Below are positions 7,122 through 14,662 of a stretch of DNA of 14,746 nt, one piece after another. A program made the translations under genes and the position numbers. The stretch's first letter is position 1, and each line of letters begins with the position of its first letter. The stretch lies in assembly GCA_003565575.1 (NCBI GenBank), contig PXBV01000159.1, forward strand, positions 1 through 14,746, given 5' to 3'. The notes below the pieces were generated by a model that was given only the letters and a program-made list of their open reading frames with translations, did not search any database and was not told the DNA's origin. The stretch is from Psychroflexus sp. (GTDB lineage Bacteria > Bacteroidota > Bacteroidia > Flavobacteriales > Flavobacteriaceae).

Positions 7122-8304
7122 AAAAATAAAACTTTTCCTGTTGGGTTGCTTTGTGCTATTCATCTTTATCGTAATTTTAGACACCAACGCAGAGGAGCCT
7201 GTAGACTGGACGCCTAGCTACGTACATACAGACGATAAAGCCTTAGCTACAGAAGTTTTTTACCAAAGTTTACAAAACCTTACTCAAACTATCAAGCATT
7301 ATGAAACCTCGCCATTTGAAGTTTTTCAAGACAGCGTAAGCCCTAGAGGATCTTATTTTTTTCTAGACCAGTATGTGAATCTTACGCCAGAAGAAAGTCA
7401 TTATATTATGGACTGGGTATCCTCTGGGCAAACAGCTTTTATCAGCTCTGAAGGTATTCCTAAATTGATTTTAGACACTTTAGGTCTGGATGTTAGTTTT
7501 TACGTAAGTAATTCAACAATAGAATATCAACCTAGTTTTAACCTTAAAAGTCCACAACTTCAATTACCTGAATTTAAACCCTCAAGAAAAAAGTTTGAAT
7601 ACCTTTATTTTTCTGAAATTGATTCTTCAGCAACTCAAGTTTTGGGTCTAGTTAAGCCTTTTGATGAAGATCAAACTCAACATACCAATTATATAAAAGT
7701 AAACTTTGGTGAGGGTCAATTTCTACTGCATTTAGCCCCTCAAGTGTACACCAATTATTTTATGGTAGACAAAAACAACAGTCAATATACTGCTAGAACC
7801 TTAAGTTATTTAGACCTAAATGCACCTCTGCTTTGGGATAATTACTATAAGTCTGGCAAGCAAACCAATACCAACCTTATGTATTATTTGCTCTCCAATC
7901 CCAACTTAAAGTCTGCCTATTACCTTATTATTTTTACATCCTTATTATTTGTATTCTTTGCAGGAAAACGAAAACAAAGGCCCATCCCTATTCAACGTCC
8001 ATTTGAAAATAAGACCTACGAGTTCACCCAAACCATTGCTGGAATGTATCTGGATAAAAAAGACCATAAAGCCATTGCTGAAAAACAAATTAAAAGTTTT
8101 TTGGAGTCTATCAGGTCTACCTATCACTTACAAACCTCACGCATAAATGAAGCGTTTCTAGAAGATTTAGCTTCAAAAACCACTAAAGATTATCAAAAAT
8201 TAAAAGAAATATTTGAATATATTCACTATATAAATTCAGCAGAAATAATAAGTGAACAAGAATTGAAAGCTTTAGATAAAAAAATGACATCACTCAATAT
8301 TTAA
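7114..8304 (+). CDS. DUF4350-domain membrane-anchored protein
   Basis: The 396-residue protein has a membrane anchor at 7-23 and a large extracytoplasmic domain (25-265). A second membrane helix (267-284) is followed by a basic KRKQRPIPIQRP stop-transfer stretch and a ~110-residue cytosolic helical tail. The extracytoplasmic part fits DUF4350, a fold related to class I glutamine amidotransferase-like domains. It carries YFFLDQYVNLTPEESHYIMDW (81-101), the buried strand TAFISSE (107-113) and the junction motif LLWDNYY (239-245). No Cys-His-Glu amidotransferase triad is evident, so it is probably a binding or sensing domain. It overlaps the DUF4129 gene by 8 bp and ends 3 bp before moxR. The second helix and cytosolic tail place it where a MoxR or DUF58 partner could contact it; that contact is inferred. 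Confidence 0.8.
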   Translation: MDRKIKLFLLGCFVLFIFIVILDTNAEEPVDWTPSYVHTDDKALATEVFYQSLQNLTQTIKHYETSPFEVFQDSVSPRGSYFFLDQYVNLTPEESHYIMDWVSSGQTAFISSEGIPKLILDTLGLDVSFYVSNSTIEYQPSFNLKSPQLQLPEFKPSRKKFEYLYFSEIDSSATQVLGLVKPFDEDQTQHTNYIKVNFGEGQFLLHLAPQVYTNYFMVDKNNSQYTARTLSYLDLNAPLLWDNYYKSGKQTNTNLMYYLLSNPNLKSAYYLIIFTSLLFVFFAGKRKQRPIPIQRPFENKTYEFTQTIAGMYLDKKDHKAIAEKQIKSFLESIRSTYHLQTSRINEAFLEDLASKTTKDYQKLKEIFEYIHYINSAEIISEQELKALDKKMTSLNI

Positions 8305-8307
8305 ATT

Positions 8308-9294
8308 ATGCAAGACGAAAATTCATTGGAGTTTAATAACAGAATTCCGTTAGAAGACTTAAAAGCTTCAGTAGAAGACATTAAGAAAGAGCTATCTAAA
8401 ATTATAGTTGGCCAAGAAGATTTTGTAAATTTTCTTATTGTTGGTTTATTAACAGACGGCCACGTTTTAATAGAAGGAGTGCCAGGAATTGCTAAAACCA
8501 TTACTTCAAAACTCTTTGCTAAATCCATTGATACTGAATTTAATAGGATTCAATTTACACCAGATTTAATGCCCAGCGATGTATTAGGAACTTCTATTTT
8601 GAAAGCCGACCAATCTGATTTTGAATTCAAAAAAGGACCTATTTTTTCAAACATAGTATTGATAGACGAAATTAATCGTGCTCCAGCCAAAACACAGGCC
8701 GCCTTATTTGAAGTGATGGAAGAGCAACAAATTACCATGGACGGAAAGGAGTACAAAATGCCCCCACCTTTTATGGTAATTGCTACGCAAAACCCTATAG
8801 AACAAGAAGGAACTTATGCGCTTCCAGAAGCTCAACTAGACCGTTTTTTATTCAAAATAAAAATAGACTATCCTAATCTAGAGGAGGAAGTTGATATATT
8901 AAAACTTCAACACCAACGTAAATCTAAAGATGCGTTGGATGAAATCCAAACGGTCATTTCTGTAGAAACACTACTGAAGTATAAAGATCAAATTCATGAT
9001 ATCATTGTAGAAGATAAAGTGATGCAATACATTGCAGAAATTGTGATACAAACCAGAAAGCACCCCCATTTATTGCTTGGAGGATCTCCCCGCGCTTCTT
9101 TAGCAATTTTAAAGGTATCTAAAGCGCTTGCTGCAGTTCAAGGCAGAGATTTTGTAACTCCAGAAGACGTAAAATTAAGCCTTAAGCCTATATTAAATCA
9201 CAGAATCATACTTTCTCCTGAGAAAGAAATGGAAGGTACCACACCAGAGCAAATTATAGAACTCATACAAAAATCTGTTGAAATTCCTAGGTAG
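8308..9294 (+). CDS. MoxR-family AAA+ ATPase
   Basis: This is a cytosolic AAA+ ATPase of the MoxR family, thought to act as a chaperone for maturing or remodelling membrane-bound or metal-containing complexes together with vWA-domain partners. The 328-residue product has the complete set of motifs. The Walker A variant is GVPGIAKT (57-64; MoxR proteins often have Ala before Lys), Walker B is IVLIDE (116-121) and the following segment is INRAPAKTQAALFEVMEE. Sensor 1 Asn162 lies in IATQNP, next to EQEGTYALPEAQLDRF (165-180). The sensor 2 arginine lies in LLLGGSPRASLA (255-266), and a C-terminal lid follows. It lies 3 bp after the DUF4350 gene, and its TAG stop shares a base with the GTG start of the DUF58 gene, implying close stoichiometry of ATPase and partner. 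No key residue is missing, so ATP hydrolysis is expected. Confidence 0.95.
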   Translation: MQDENSLEFNNRIPLEDLKASVEDIKKELSKIIVGQEDFVNFLIVGLLTDGHVLIEGVPGIAKTITSKLFAKSIDTEFNRIQFTPDLMPSDVLGTSILKADQSDFEFKKGPIFSNIVLIDEINRAPAKTQAALFEVMEEQQITMDGKEYKMPPPFMVIATQNPIEQEGTYALPEAQLDRFLFKIKIDYPNLEEEVDILKLQHQRKSKDALDEIQTVISVETLLKYKDQIHDIIVEDKVMQYIAEIVIQTRKHPHLLLGGSPRASLAILKVSKALAAVQGRDFVTPEDVKLSLKPILNHRIILSPEKEMEGTTPEQIIELIQKSVEIPR

Positions 9295-10625
9295 TGAAGC
9301 ACTTTATCTCATCCCTTTATTTTAGTAAACGAGTCTATATAATCCTTTATGGCTTATCGGGATTTTTTTTACTCTCCTTTTGGTTCAGTACGCTGTTTCT
9401 CATCAGTTGGGGTTTGTTGATTATTTTCATTACCATTTTACTCTCAGACCTGATTAGGCTTTATATAGGTACAAAATTTTCAGCGTCTAGAATACTGCCA
9501 GATAAGTTCTCAAACAGTGATGCCAATCGGGTTGATCTTCGTTTTCAAAATCAATACGTATTTCCTATTCGTTTAGAAATTATCGATGAGATTCCAGTGC
9601 AATTTCAGAAAAGAGACTTTCTAAAAATCATATCCATGCCACGCTTGTCCACTAAGCGTTTTACTTATACATTGACGCCACTAAAGCGTGGAGTCTACAC
9701 ATTTGGCTACCTCAATTGTTACGTAAGCACCGCTTTGCAATTAATTAAAAGACGCTATCGATTTGAAGCTAAAGTAGACGTTAAAGTATACCCTTCGTTT
9801 ATTCAAATGCGAGCATTAGATTTTCTTTCTATTGACCAAAAAATGAGTCAATATGGGATGAAAAAAATCCGAAAGATTGGCCATACCATGGAGTTTGAGC
9901 AAATCAAAAATTATGTGATAGGAGATGATATAAGAACCATCAATTGGAAGGCCACAGCAAAGCAAAATAACTTGATGGTCAATCAATATCAAGATGAAAA
10001 ATCCCAACCCATCTACACAATTATTGATATGGGTAGAGTCATGAAAATGCCTTTTGAAGGCTTATCCCTTTTGGACTACGCCATAAATTCATCACTTGCC
10101 TTTAGCAATATCGCTTTAAAGAAAAAGGACAAAGTGGGCATGCTTACGTTTTCAAATTCAGTTGAAAACTTTGTCCCCGCAAAAGCAAAAAAAACTCATT
10201 TAAACACCTTATTAGAGACTCTATACGGCATAGAAACCAACTTCTTGGTTTCAGACTTTAACCGATTGTACGCGCACAACAAGCGAAGGATAACACAGCG
10301 AAGCCTGTTGATGCTTTACACCAATTTTGAACATCTGAATAGTTTAAAAAGGCAAATGCCCTATTTAAAAGCCTTATCAAAATCGCATCTATTGGTTGTA
10401 ATCTTTTTTGAAAATACGGAATTAGATGAATTAGCTTCAAAACCAGCTACAAAACTGACAGAGATTTACGAAAAAACTATTGCAAAAGAGTTTATTTACA
10501 ACAAACAATTGATGGTAAAAGAGCTAGAAAGACATGGAATTCAAACCGTTCTTACTCCACCCAAAGCCTTATCTGTAAACACTATCAATAAATATTTAGA
10601 AATTAAAGCCAGAGGACTCATATGA
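9294..10625 (+). CDS. DUF58 protein, vWA-like, MoxR partner (GTG start)
   Basis: DUF58 proteins are the standard neighbours and probable partners of MoxR ATPases. The 443-residue product has two membrane helices near the N-terminus (13-29 and 32-51) and a beta-rich region (60-170). The DUF58 core follows: RKIGHTMEFEQIKNYVIGDD (193-212), then RTINWKATAKQNNLMVNQYQDE (214-235). A vWA-like fold comes next. Its metal-site motif is degenerate: IIDMGRVM (243-250) has Asp245 but lacks the two serines of DxSxS. Translation is taken from GTG at 9294; an in-frame stop at 9288-9290 excludes earlier starts and no ATG precedes the helices. The start overlaps the moxR stop (TAGTG). The stop overlaps the rdgB start (ATGA). 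Most of the protein should face the cytoplasm. Confidence 0.92.
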   Translation: MKHFISSLYFSKRVYIILYGLSGFFLLSFWFSTLFLISWGLLIIFITILLSDLIRLYIGTKFSASRILPDKFSNSDANRVDLRFQNQYVFPIRLEIIDEIPVQFQKRDFLKIISMPRLSTKRFTYTLTPLKRGVYTFGYLNCYVSTALQLIKRRYRFEAKVDVKVYPSFIQMRALDFLSIDQKMSQYGMKKIRKIGHTMEFEQIKNYVIGDDIRTINWKATAKQNNLMVNQYQDEKSQPIYTIIDMGRVMKMPFEGLSLLDYAINSSLAFSNIALKKKDKVGMLTFSNSVENFVPAKAKKTHLNTLLETLYGIETNFLVSDFNRLYAHNKRRITQRSLLMLYTNFEHLNSLKRQMPYLKALSKSHLLVVIFFENTELDELASKPATKLTEIYEKTIAKEFIYNKQLMVKELERHGIQTVLTPPKALSVNTINKYLEIKARGLI

Positions 10626-11194
10626 AAATCGTTTTTGCAACACACAACCCCAATAAAGTCAAAGAAATTCAAGACTTGGTTCCAAATCATATTCAGGTCA
10701 AATCTTTGTCGGATATGAATTACCTTGATGAAATCATAGAAGATGGAGAAACCATTGAAGCTAATGCAAAGATTAAAGCAGAAGCCGTTTCAAAGTTATT
10801 TGATCTTCCTTGCTTTGCAGACGATACGGGGCTTGAGGTTGCTGCCTTGGGAGGAAAACCTGGCGTAAAGTCTGCTAGATATGCAGGAGATGATAAAAAT
10901 GATGGAGCCAACATCAAAAAATTACTGGAACAACTAAAAGCTAAAAAAAACCGAAGCGCTCAATTTAAAACAGTTATTATTTATAAAAATGGCGACACAG
11001 TAAAAGAATTTACTGGAGTTTGTGAAGGTAAAATTTTAGAACAACCTATTGGAAATAGTGGTTTTGGGTATGATCCTGTTTTTCAACCCAAAGCTCACAC
11101 TCAAAGTTTTGCAGAGATGACGGCAGAAGAAAAAAACAAAATAAGTCATAGAGGAATTGCGTTTCAGAAACTCATCAAATTTCTAAGATCCTAA
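10622..11194 (+). CDS. rdgB: RdgB/HAM1-type non-canonical purine NTP pyrophosphatase
   Basis: This cytosolic enzyme hydrolyses dITP, ITP and XTP to the monophosphate plus pyrophosphate, keeping deaminated purines out of DNA and RNA. At 190 residues it has the usual length. Family motifs are all present: ATHNPNKVKEI (6-16), EDGETIEANAKIKA (40-53), FADDTGLEV (65-73) with the catalytic Asp pair, GKPGVKSARYAG (78-89), GFGYDPVF (147-154) and SHRGIAFQKL (175-184). The start codon overlaps the DUF58 stop as ATGA, so it is translated as the last gene of the MoxR operon. Its housekeeping job has no obvious link to the membrane genes, and sharing the transcript may simply be convenience. It is followed by 68 bp containing the helicase promoter. 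Confidence 0.96.
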   Translation: MKIVFATHNPNKVKEIQDLVPNHIQVKSLSDMNYLDEIIEDGETIEANAKIKAEAVSKLFDLPCFADDTGLEVAALGGKPGVKSARYAGDDKNDGANIKKLLEQLKAKKNRSAQFKTVIIYKNGDTVKEFTGVCEGKILEQPIGNSGFGYDPVFQPKAHTQSFAEMTAEEKNKISHRGIAFQKLIKFLRS

Positions 11195-11234
11195 AATAAA
11201 AGACAATAGTTCATATAACCAGTTTAGGAATACG

Positions 11235-11242
11235 TACCTTTG
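11235..11242 (+). promoter_or_regulatory. Putative -7 element of the helicase promoter
   Basis: TACCTTTG is an exact match to the TAnnTTTG consensus and is followed by CACC, a context common in flavobacterial promoters. It lies in the 68-bp gap after rdgB and 20 bp before the helicase ATG, implying a leader of only about 10-15 nt. At the -33 position only TTC (11210-11212, 22 bp upstream) is found instead of TTG. Confidence 0.65.
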
Positions 11243-11262
11243 CACCTATTTTTAAATTACTT

Positions 11263-13023
11263 ATGACTACATTTGAATCATTAGGCTTAAGCCCTGAAAT
11301 TTTGAAAGCAATTCAAGATTTAGGATTTGAGTCTCCAAGTGAAGTGCAGGAACAAACTATTCCTGTTTTACTTGAAGAGCCTACCGATATGGTAGCGCTA
11401 GCCCAAACAGGAACTGGAAAAACCGCAGCATTTGGTTTTCCACTAATTCAGAATATCGACCTTAATTCTAAGAAAACACAGGGTTTAATTCTTTCTCCAA
11501 CGCGTGAGTTGTGTATGCAAATTACCAACGAGCTAAAACAGTATGCCAAGTATTATCAAAACCTCAATACTGTTGCGGTTTATGGTGGTGCCAGCATTAC
11601 CGACCAAGCCAAGCAAATAAAAAGAGGAGCGCAAATTATTGTAGCTACTCCTGGACGTATGAAAGATATGATCCAAAGAAATATTATTGATATTTCAAAC
11701 ATCAACATCTGCGTATTAGACGAAGCTGATGAAATGTTGAATATGGGATTTTTTGAAGATATTAAAGAAATTCTATCGCATTCATCAGACCAAAAAAACA
11801 CTTGGTTATTTAGTGCTACGATGCCTAAAGAGGTATCGATTATCGCTAAAAAATTCATGAAAAATCCAAAAGAAATCACTGTTGGACAAAAAAATATTTC
11901 TACCAAATCGGTAAGCCATGAGTATTTTATTGTAAGTGGTAGAGACCGGTACAGCGCCGTAAAGCGCGTAGTAGATGCCAATCCAGATATTTACGCAGTC
12001 ATTTTTTGTAGAACCAAAAGAGACACTCAAAAAGTAGCAGAAAAACTTATTGAGGATGGTTACAGCGCATCTGCACTTCACGGAGATTTGAGCCAGGCAC
12101 AAAGAGACATGGTGATGAACAGTTTCAGAAAGAAACAAATTCAGATGCTGGTTGCCACCGATGTGGCCGCCCGTGGAATTGATGTGGATGACATCACTCA
12201 TGTCATCAACTATCAACTCCCAGACGAAATTGAAACCTACACGCACCGAAGTGGAAGAACAGGACGCGCTGGTAAAGAAGGTAAATCTTTAGTGATTGTT
12301 ACCAAAAGTGAAGTCAGAAAAATAAAGCAGGTAGAAAAAATAATCGGTCAGAAATTTACTCAAGAAGAGTTACCATCTGGAGATGAAATCTGCAAGCGAC
12401 AATTATTCCACTTGGCTGATGAAATCAAAAATACAGAAATAAATTCTGAAATTGATGCGTTTATTCCTGACTTGGAGGCTCAATTTGAAGACTTAAGCAA
12501 AGAAGACATCATCAAGAAATTCTTTTCTGTAGAGTTTACAAGGTTTCATAATTACTATAAAAACGCCCCTAAAATCACTCAACACAGTGTAGATGAATCC
12601 TATTCTGCTGGAGGTGGAGATTATGGTGATGAAACTCGATTCTTTATCAATATTGGAGAAAAAGATGGTTTCAATTGGATGTCTCTAAAGGATTTCCTTA
12701 AGGAGCAATTAAATCTAGATAGAGATGGTGTAGCTAAGGTGGATGTGAAAAACACATTTTCATTCTTTAATGTACCCACTAATGATGTAGAAAAAGTGCA
12801 AAGTACGTTTGAAACCTTCAAGCTGAAAGGCAGGCATGTCAATGTTGAAATTACCAAAGATCAAAAAAGTGGAAAAAGTAAAAAATTTGGGGGCGACCGA
12901 AAAAGAAGCGATCGTGGGTCCAGAAAACGCTTCGACAAAAGTAAATCTTCAGATTTTAAAGGAAAAAAGTCAGGCGGTAATAGCGTAAAAAGTTCGTTTG
13001 AAAGAAGAAGAAAAAAAAGCTAA
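11263..13023 (+). CDS. DEAD-box ATP-dependent RNA helicase, DbpA-type C-terminus
   Basis: This ATP-dependent RNA helicase is of the DeaD/CsdA type, acting on structured RNA in ribosome assembly, RNA decay or cold adaptation. The 586-residue protein has all the helicase motifs: Q motif from Phe4 to Gln31 (FESLGLS to EVQEQTIP), motif I AQTGTGKT (47-54), Ia PTREL (79-83), GG (108-109), Ib TPGR (129-132), II DEAD (153-156), III SAT (184-186), IV VIFCRTK (246-252), V ATDVAARGIDV (298-308) and VI HRSGRTGRAG (328-337). A DbpA-like RNA-binding domain follows at about 457-530 (TRFFINIGEKDGF to GRHVNVEI). A basic Lys/Arg/Ser/Gly tail (535-586) is suited to unspecific RNA binding. It has its own promoter-like element and a strong terminator, so it is a single-gene unit. 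Its size and domain order fit DeaD-type helicases, but I leave the symbol open. Confidence 0.96.
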   Translation: MTTFESLGLSPEILKAIQDLGFESPSEVQEQTIPVLLEEPTDMVALAQTGTGKTAAFGFPLIQNIDLNSKKTQGLILSPTRELCMQITNELKQYAKYYQNLNTVAVYGGASITDQAKQIKRGAQIIVATPGRMKDMIQRNIIDISNINICVLDEADEMLNMGFFEDIKEILSHSSDQKNTWLFSATMPKEVSIIAKKFMKNPKEITVGQKNISTKSVSHEYFIVSGRDRYSAVKRVVDANPDIYAVIFCRTKRDTQKVAEKLIEDGYSASALHGDLSQAQRDMVMNSFRKKQIQMLVATDVAARGIDVDDITHVINYQLPDEIETYTHRSGRTGRAGKEGKSLVIVTKSEVRKIKQVEKIIGQKFTQEELPSGDEICKRQLFHLADEIKNTEINSEIDAFIPDLEAQFEDLSKEDIIKKFFSVEFTRFHNYYKNAPKITQHSVDESYSAGGGDYGDETRFFINIGEKDGFNWMSLKDFLKEQLNLDRDGVAKVDVKNTFSFFNVPTNDVEKVQSTFETFKLKGRHVNVEITKDQKSGKSKKFGGDRKRSDRGSRKRFDKSKSSDFKGKKSGGNSVKSSFERRRKKS

Positions 13024-13038
13024 ATTAAATTATAAAAA

Positions 13039-13080
13039 GTCATTTTGATGTGAGTAAATTACATCGAAATGACTATTTTT
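13039..13080 (+). terminator. Intrinsic terminator after the helicase gene
   Basis: A 13-bp stem pairs 13039-13051 with 13061-13073, with one G-U wobble, a 9-nt loop and no bulge. It is followed by TATTTTT. An A-run lies before the stem (13034-13038), so the hairpin can also work in reverse. It begins 15 bp after the helicase stop and ends just 5 bp before the next ATG at 13086. Confidence 0.85.
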
Positions 13081-13085
13081 ATTCT

Positions 13086-13856
13086 ATGGATTACAAGATT
13101 ATATTTCTCTTCACCTTCTTACTTGGGATCAACTCCTTAACTTGGAGTCAAAACGAAGAGCAAGAAACCATTACAGGAGTTGTTATGAATGCTTCCAATG
13201 ATAAGCCTTTGGAAAATGTCAATATTGTAAACATCAATACGGTAAAGGGATCTACTACAAATAAAGACGGAGTTTTTCAACTGAAAGCTAGCGTCAATGA
13301 TACCTTATACATTTCCTATCTTGGTTTTAGATCTATTCAAGTAAAAATAACTGAAGATTGGACGCGTTTTGGTGATGTTAAAATCAAAATGACAGAGTCT
13401 GCCATTGCGTTGGAAGAAGTAAAACTTAAAGAAATACAACTTACAGGTTATTTAGAAATAGATGCTAAAAATATTCCGATATACGACAACTACAGATACA
13501 GTATTTCTGGACTAGATTATGCCTATGAAGGAGGAAATTATCAAAAAAGCGCCATATCTAAGGTTCTGCAATCCGTTTCCAATCCAACTGATTTACTCTA
13601 CAAAACCTTTGGTAGAAAAGAACAACAAATGAGACGTCTACGTAAGATGAAACTTAACGAAAACATTAAAGAAATACTACAAGATAAATACGACAGAGAA
13701 ACCTTGTCGGCTGTTCTACAAATCAGTAAAGACGACATCGATCAAGTTTTAGACCGATGTAACTATTCACGTGATTTTGTCACCACCGCAAACGATCTTC
13801 AGGTGCTGGACGCCATTAATGGTTGCTACGAAGAATATAGGGCCATAAACAGATAA
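13086..13856 (+). CDS. Exported CarboxypepD_reg-like domain protein
   Basis: The product is 256 residues with a Sec signal peptide (about 1-21, ending LTWSQ). A carboxypeptidase-regulatory-like beta-sandwich domain follows at 27-103 (TITGVVMNASNDKPLENVNI, then the typical TTNKDGVFQL and YISYLGFRS). This is the domain also found at the N-terminus of TonB-dependent receptors, but here no plug or barrel follows. The C-terminal ~140 residues are charged and helical, with a basic patch (KEQQMRRLRKMKL, 178-190), and I recognise no family for them. It is probably periplasmic or envelope-associated. The ATG at 13086 is preferred over an in-frame GTG at 13050, because that codon lies inside the terminator stem and would precede the signal peptide with 12 polar residues. 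A sirtuin gene follows after 5 bp. Function unknown. Confidence 0.8.
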   Translation: MDYKIIFLFTFLLGINSLTWSQNEEQETITGVVMNASNDKPLENVNIVNINTVKGSTTNKDGVFQLKASVNDTLYISYLGFRSIQVKITEDWTRFGDVKIKMTESAIALEEVKLKEIQLTGYLEIDAKNIPIYDNYRYSISGLDYAYEGGNYQKSAISKVLQSVSNPTDLLYKTFGRKEQQMRRLRKMKLNENIKEILQDKYDRETLSAVLQISKDDIDQVLDRCNYSRDFVTTANDLQVLDAINGCYEEYRAINR

Positions 13857-13861
13857 ATAGT

Positions 13862-14539
13862 TTGAAGCACATTAGCATACTTACTGGTGCAGGCATAAGC
13901 GCCGAAAGTGGTGTGAAAACGTTTAGAGACCATGACGGTCTTTGGGAAGGTCATGATGTTATGCAGGTTGCTACTCCCGAAGGATTTAAACAAAATCCAG
14001 AATTAGTTTTAGACTTTTACAATAAAAGAAGACAGCAGTTAAAAACAGTTTCTCCTAATCACGCTCATAAACGTTTAGTTGACCTTGAAAAGCAATTTAA
14101 TGTGGACATCATCACTCAAAATGTAGATGATTTGCATGAACGAGCTGGCAGTTCTAAAGTGACACACCTTCACGGCGAACTTATGAAAGTGAGAAGTGTA
14201 AGTGATGAATCTCTTATTTACGATTGGACTGAAGATTTGAAACTCGGTGATGTCAATGATAAGAACCATCAATTACGACCACATGTGGTTTGGTTTGGCG
14301 AAGCTGTCCCAATGATGGAAAAAGCCATTCAAATTCTTCAAAAAACCGATATCATTATCATTGTAGGCACATCGATGCAAGTATATCCGGCTGCAGGACT
14401 TATCGATTTTGCTCCTGAAAACACGCCAATCTATTTCATAGACCCGAATCCATCTATACATCCTTCAAAACATATTCATGTATTAGCTGAAAATGCTACC
14501 ACTGGTGTAGAAAAGGTCGTAAAACGGCTTCTTTCCTGA
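13862..14539 (+). CDS. Sirtuin-family NAD-dependent protein deacylase without Zn cysteines (TTG start)
   Basis: This enzyme removes acyl groups (acetyl, succinyl or similar) from lysines, consuming NAD+. The 225-residue protein has the Rossmann NAD motif LTGAGISAESGVKTFRD (7-23), QNVDDLHERAG (86-96) with the NAD-ribose-contacting residues, catalytic His104 in HLHGEL, VVWFGEAVP and GTSMQVYPAAGL. Tyr53 and Arg56 in FYNKRR match the Tyr-x2-Arg pair that lets SIRT5- and CobB-type enzymes act on succinyl-lysine. The protein contains no cysteine, so the usual four-Cys zinc site is absent (the C-x2-C region reads VRSVSDES). The start is TTG at 13862, since no ATG precedes the NAD motif. It lies 5 bp after the preceding stop and is probably cotranscribed. 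It resembles E. coli CobB, but the missing zinc site argues against transferring the symbol without testing. Confidence 0.92.
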   Translation: MKHISILTGAGISAESGVKTFRDHDGLWEGHDVMQVATPEGFKQNPELVLDFYNKRRQQLKTVSPNHAHKRLVDLEKQFNVDIITQNVDDLHERAGSSKVTHLHGELMKVRSVSDESLIYDWTEDLKLGDVNDKNHQLRPHVVWFGEAVPMMEKAIQILQKTDIIIIVGTSMQVYPAAGLIDFAPENTPIYFIDPNPSIHPSKHIHVLAENATTGVEKVVKRLLS

Positions 14540-14662
14540 TTTAATTTTATTTTAATTAATTACGTTAATCTTCAAGTCTCGTGGCAAAACTTGAATACAG
14601 TACATAAATCTATCTCATGTAGAGTTAATGTGAAATCGGTTTTAAGATGGTAAGCTTAGTTC
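14540..14662. other. AT-rich intergenic region
   Basis: This 123-bp gap lies between the sirtuin stop and the stop of the convergent partial gene. It begins with a T/A-rich run and holds a 7-bp inverted repeat (TTCAAGT at 14571, ACTTGAA at 14589) without a T-run. I find no good intrinsic terminator and no convincing coding sequence. Confidence 0.6.

Noticed and set aside
11580..12246. Two minus-strand open frames of 133 and 146 codons within the helicase gene
   Set aside because: They lie opposite a protein with all DEAD-box motifs, show no recognisable domain, and have no promoter or operon context.
13050..13085. GTG start for the CarboxypepD_reg-like protein
   Set aside because: The codon lies inside the terminator stem, and the added residues would precede the signal peptide.
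14571..14595. Hairpin TTCAAGT/ACTTGAA after the sirtuin gene as a terminator
   Set aside because: A 7-bp AT-rich stem with an 11-nt loop and no following T-run; left as part of the intergenic description.
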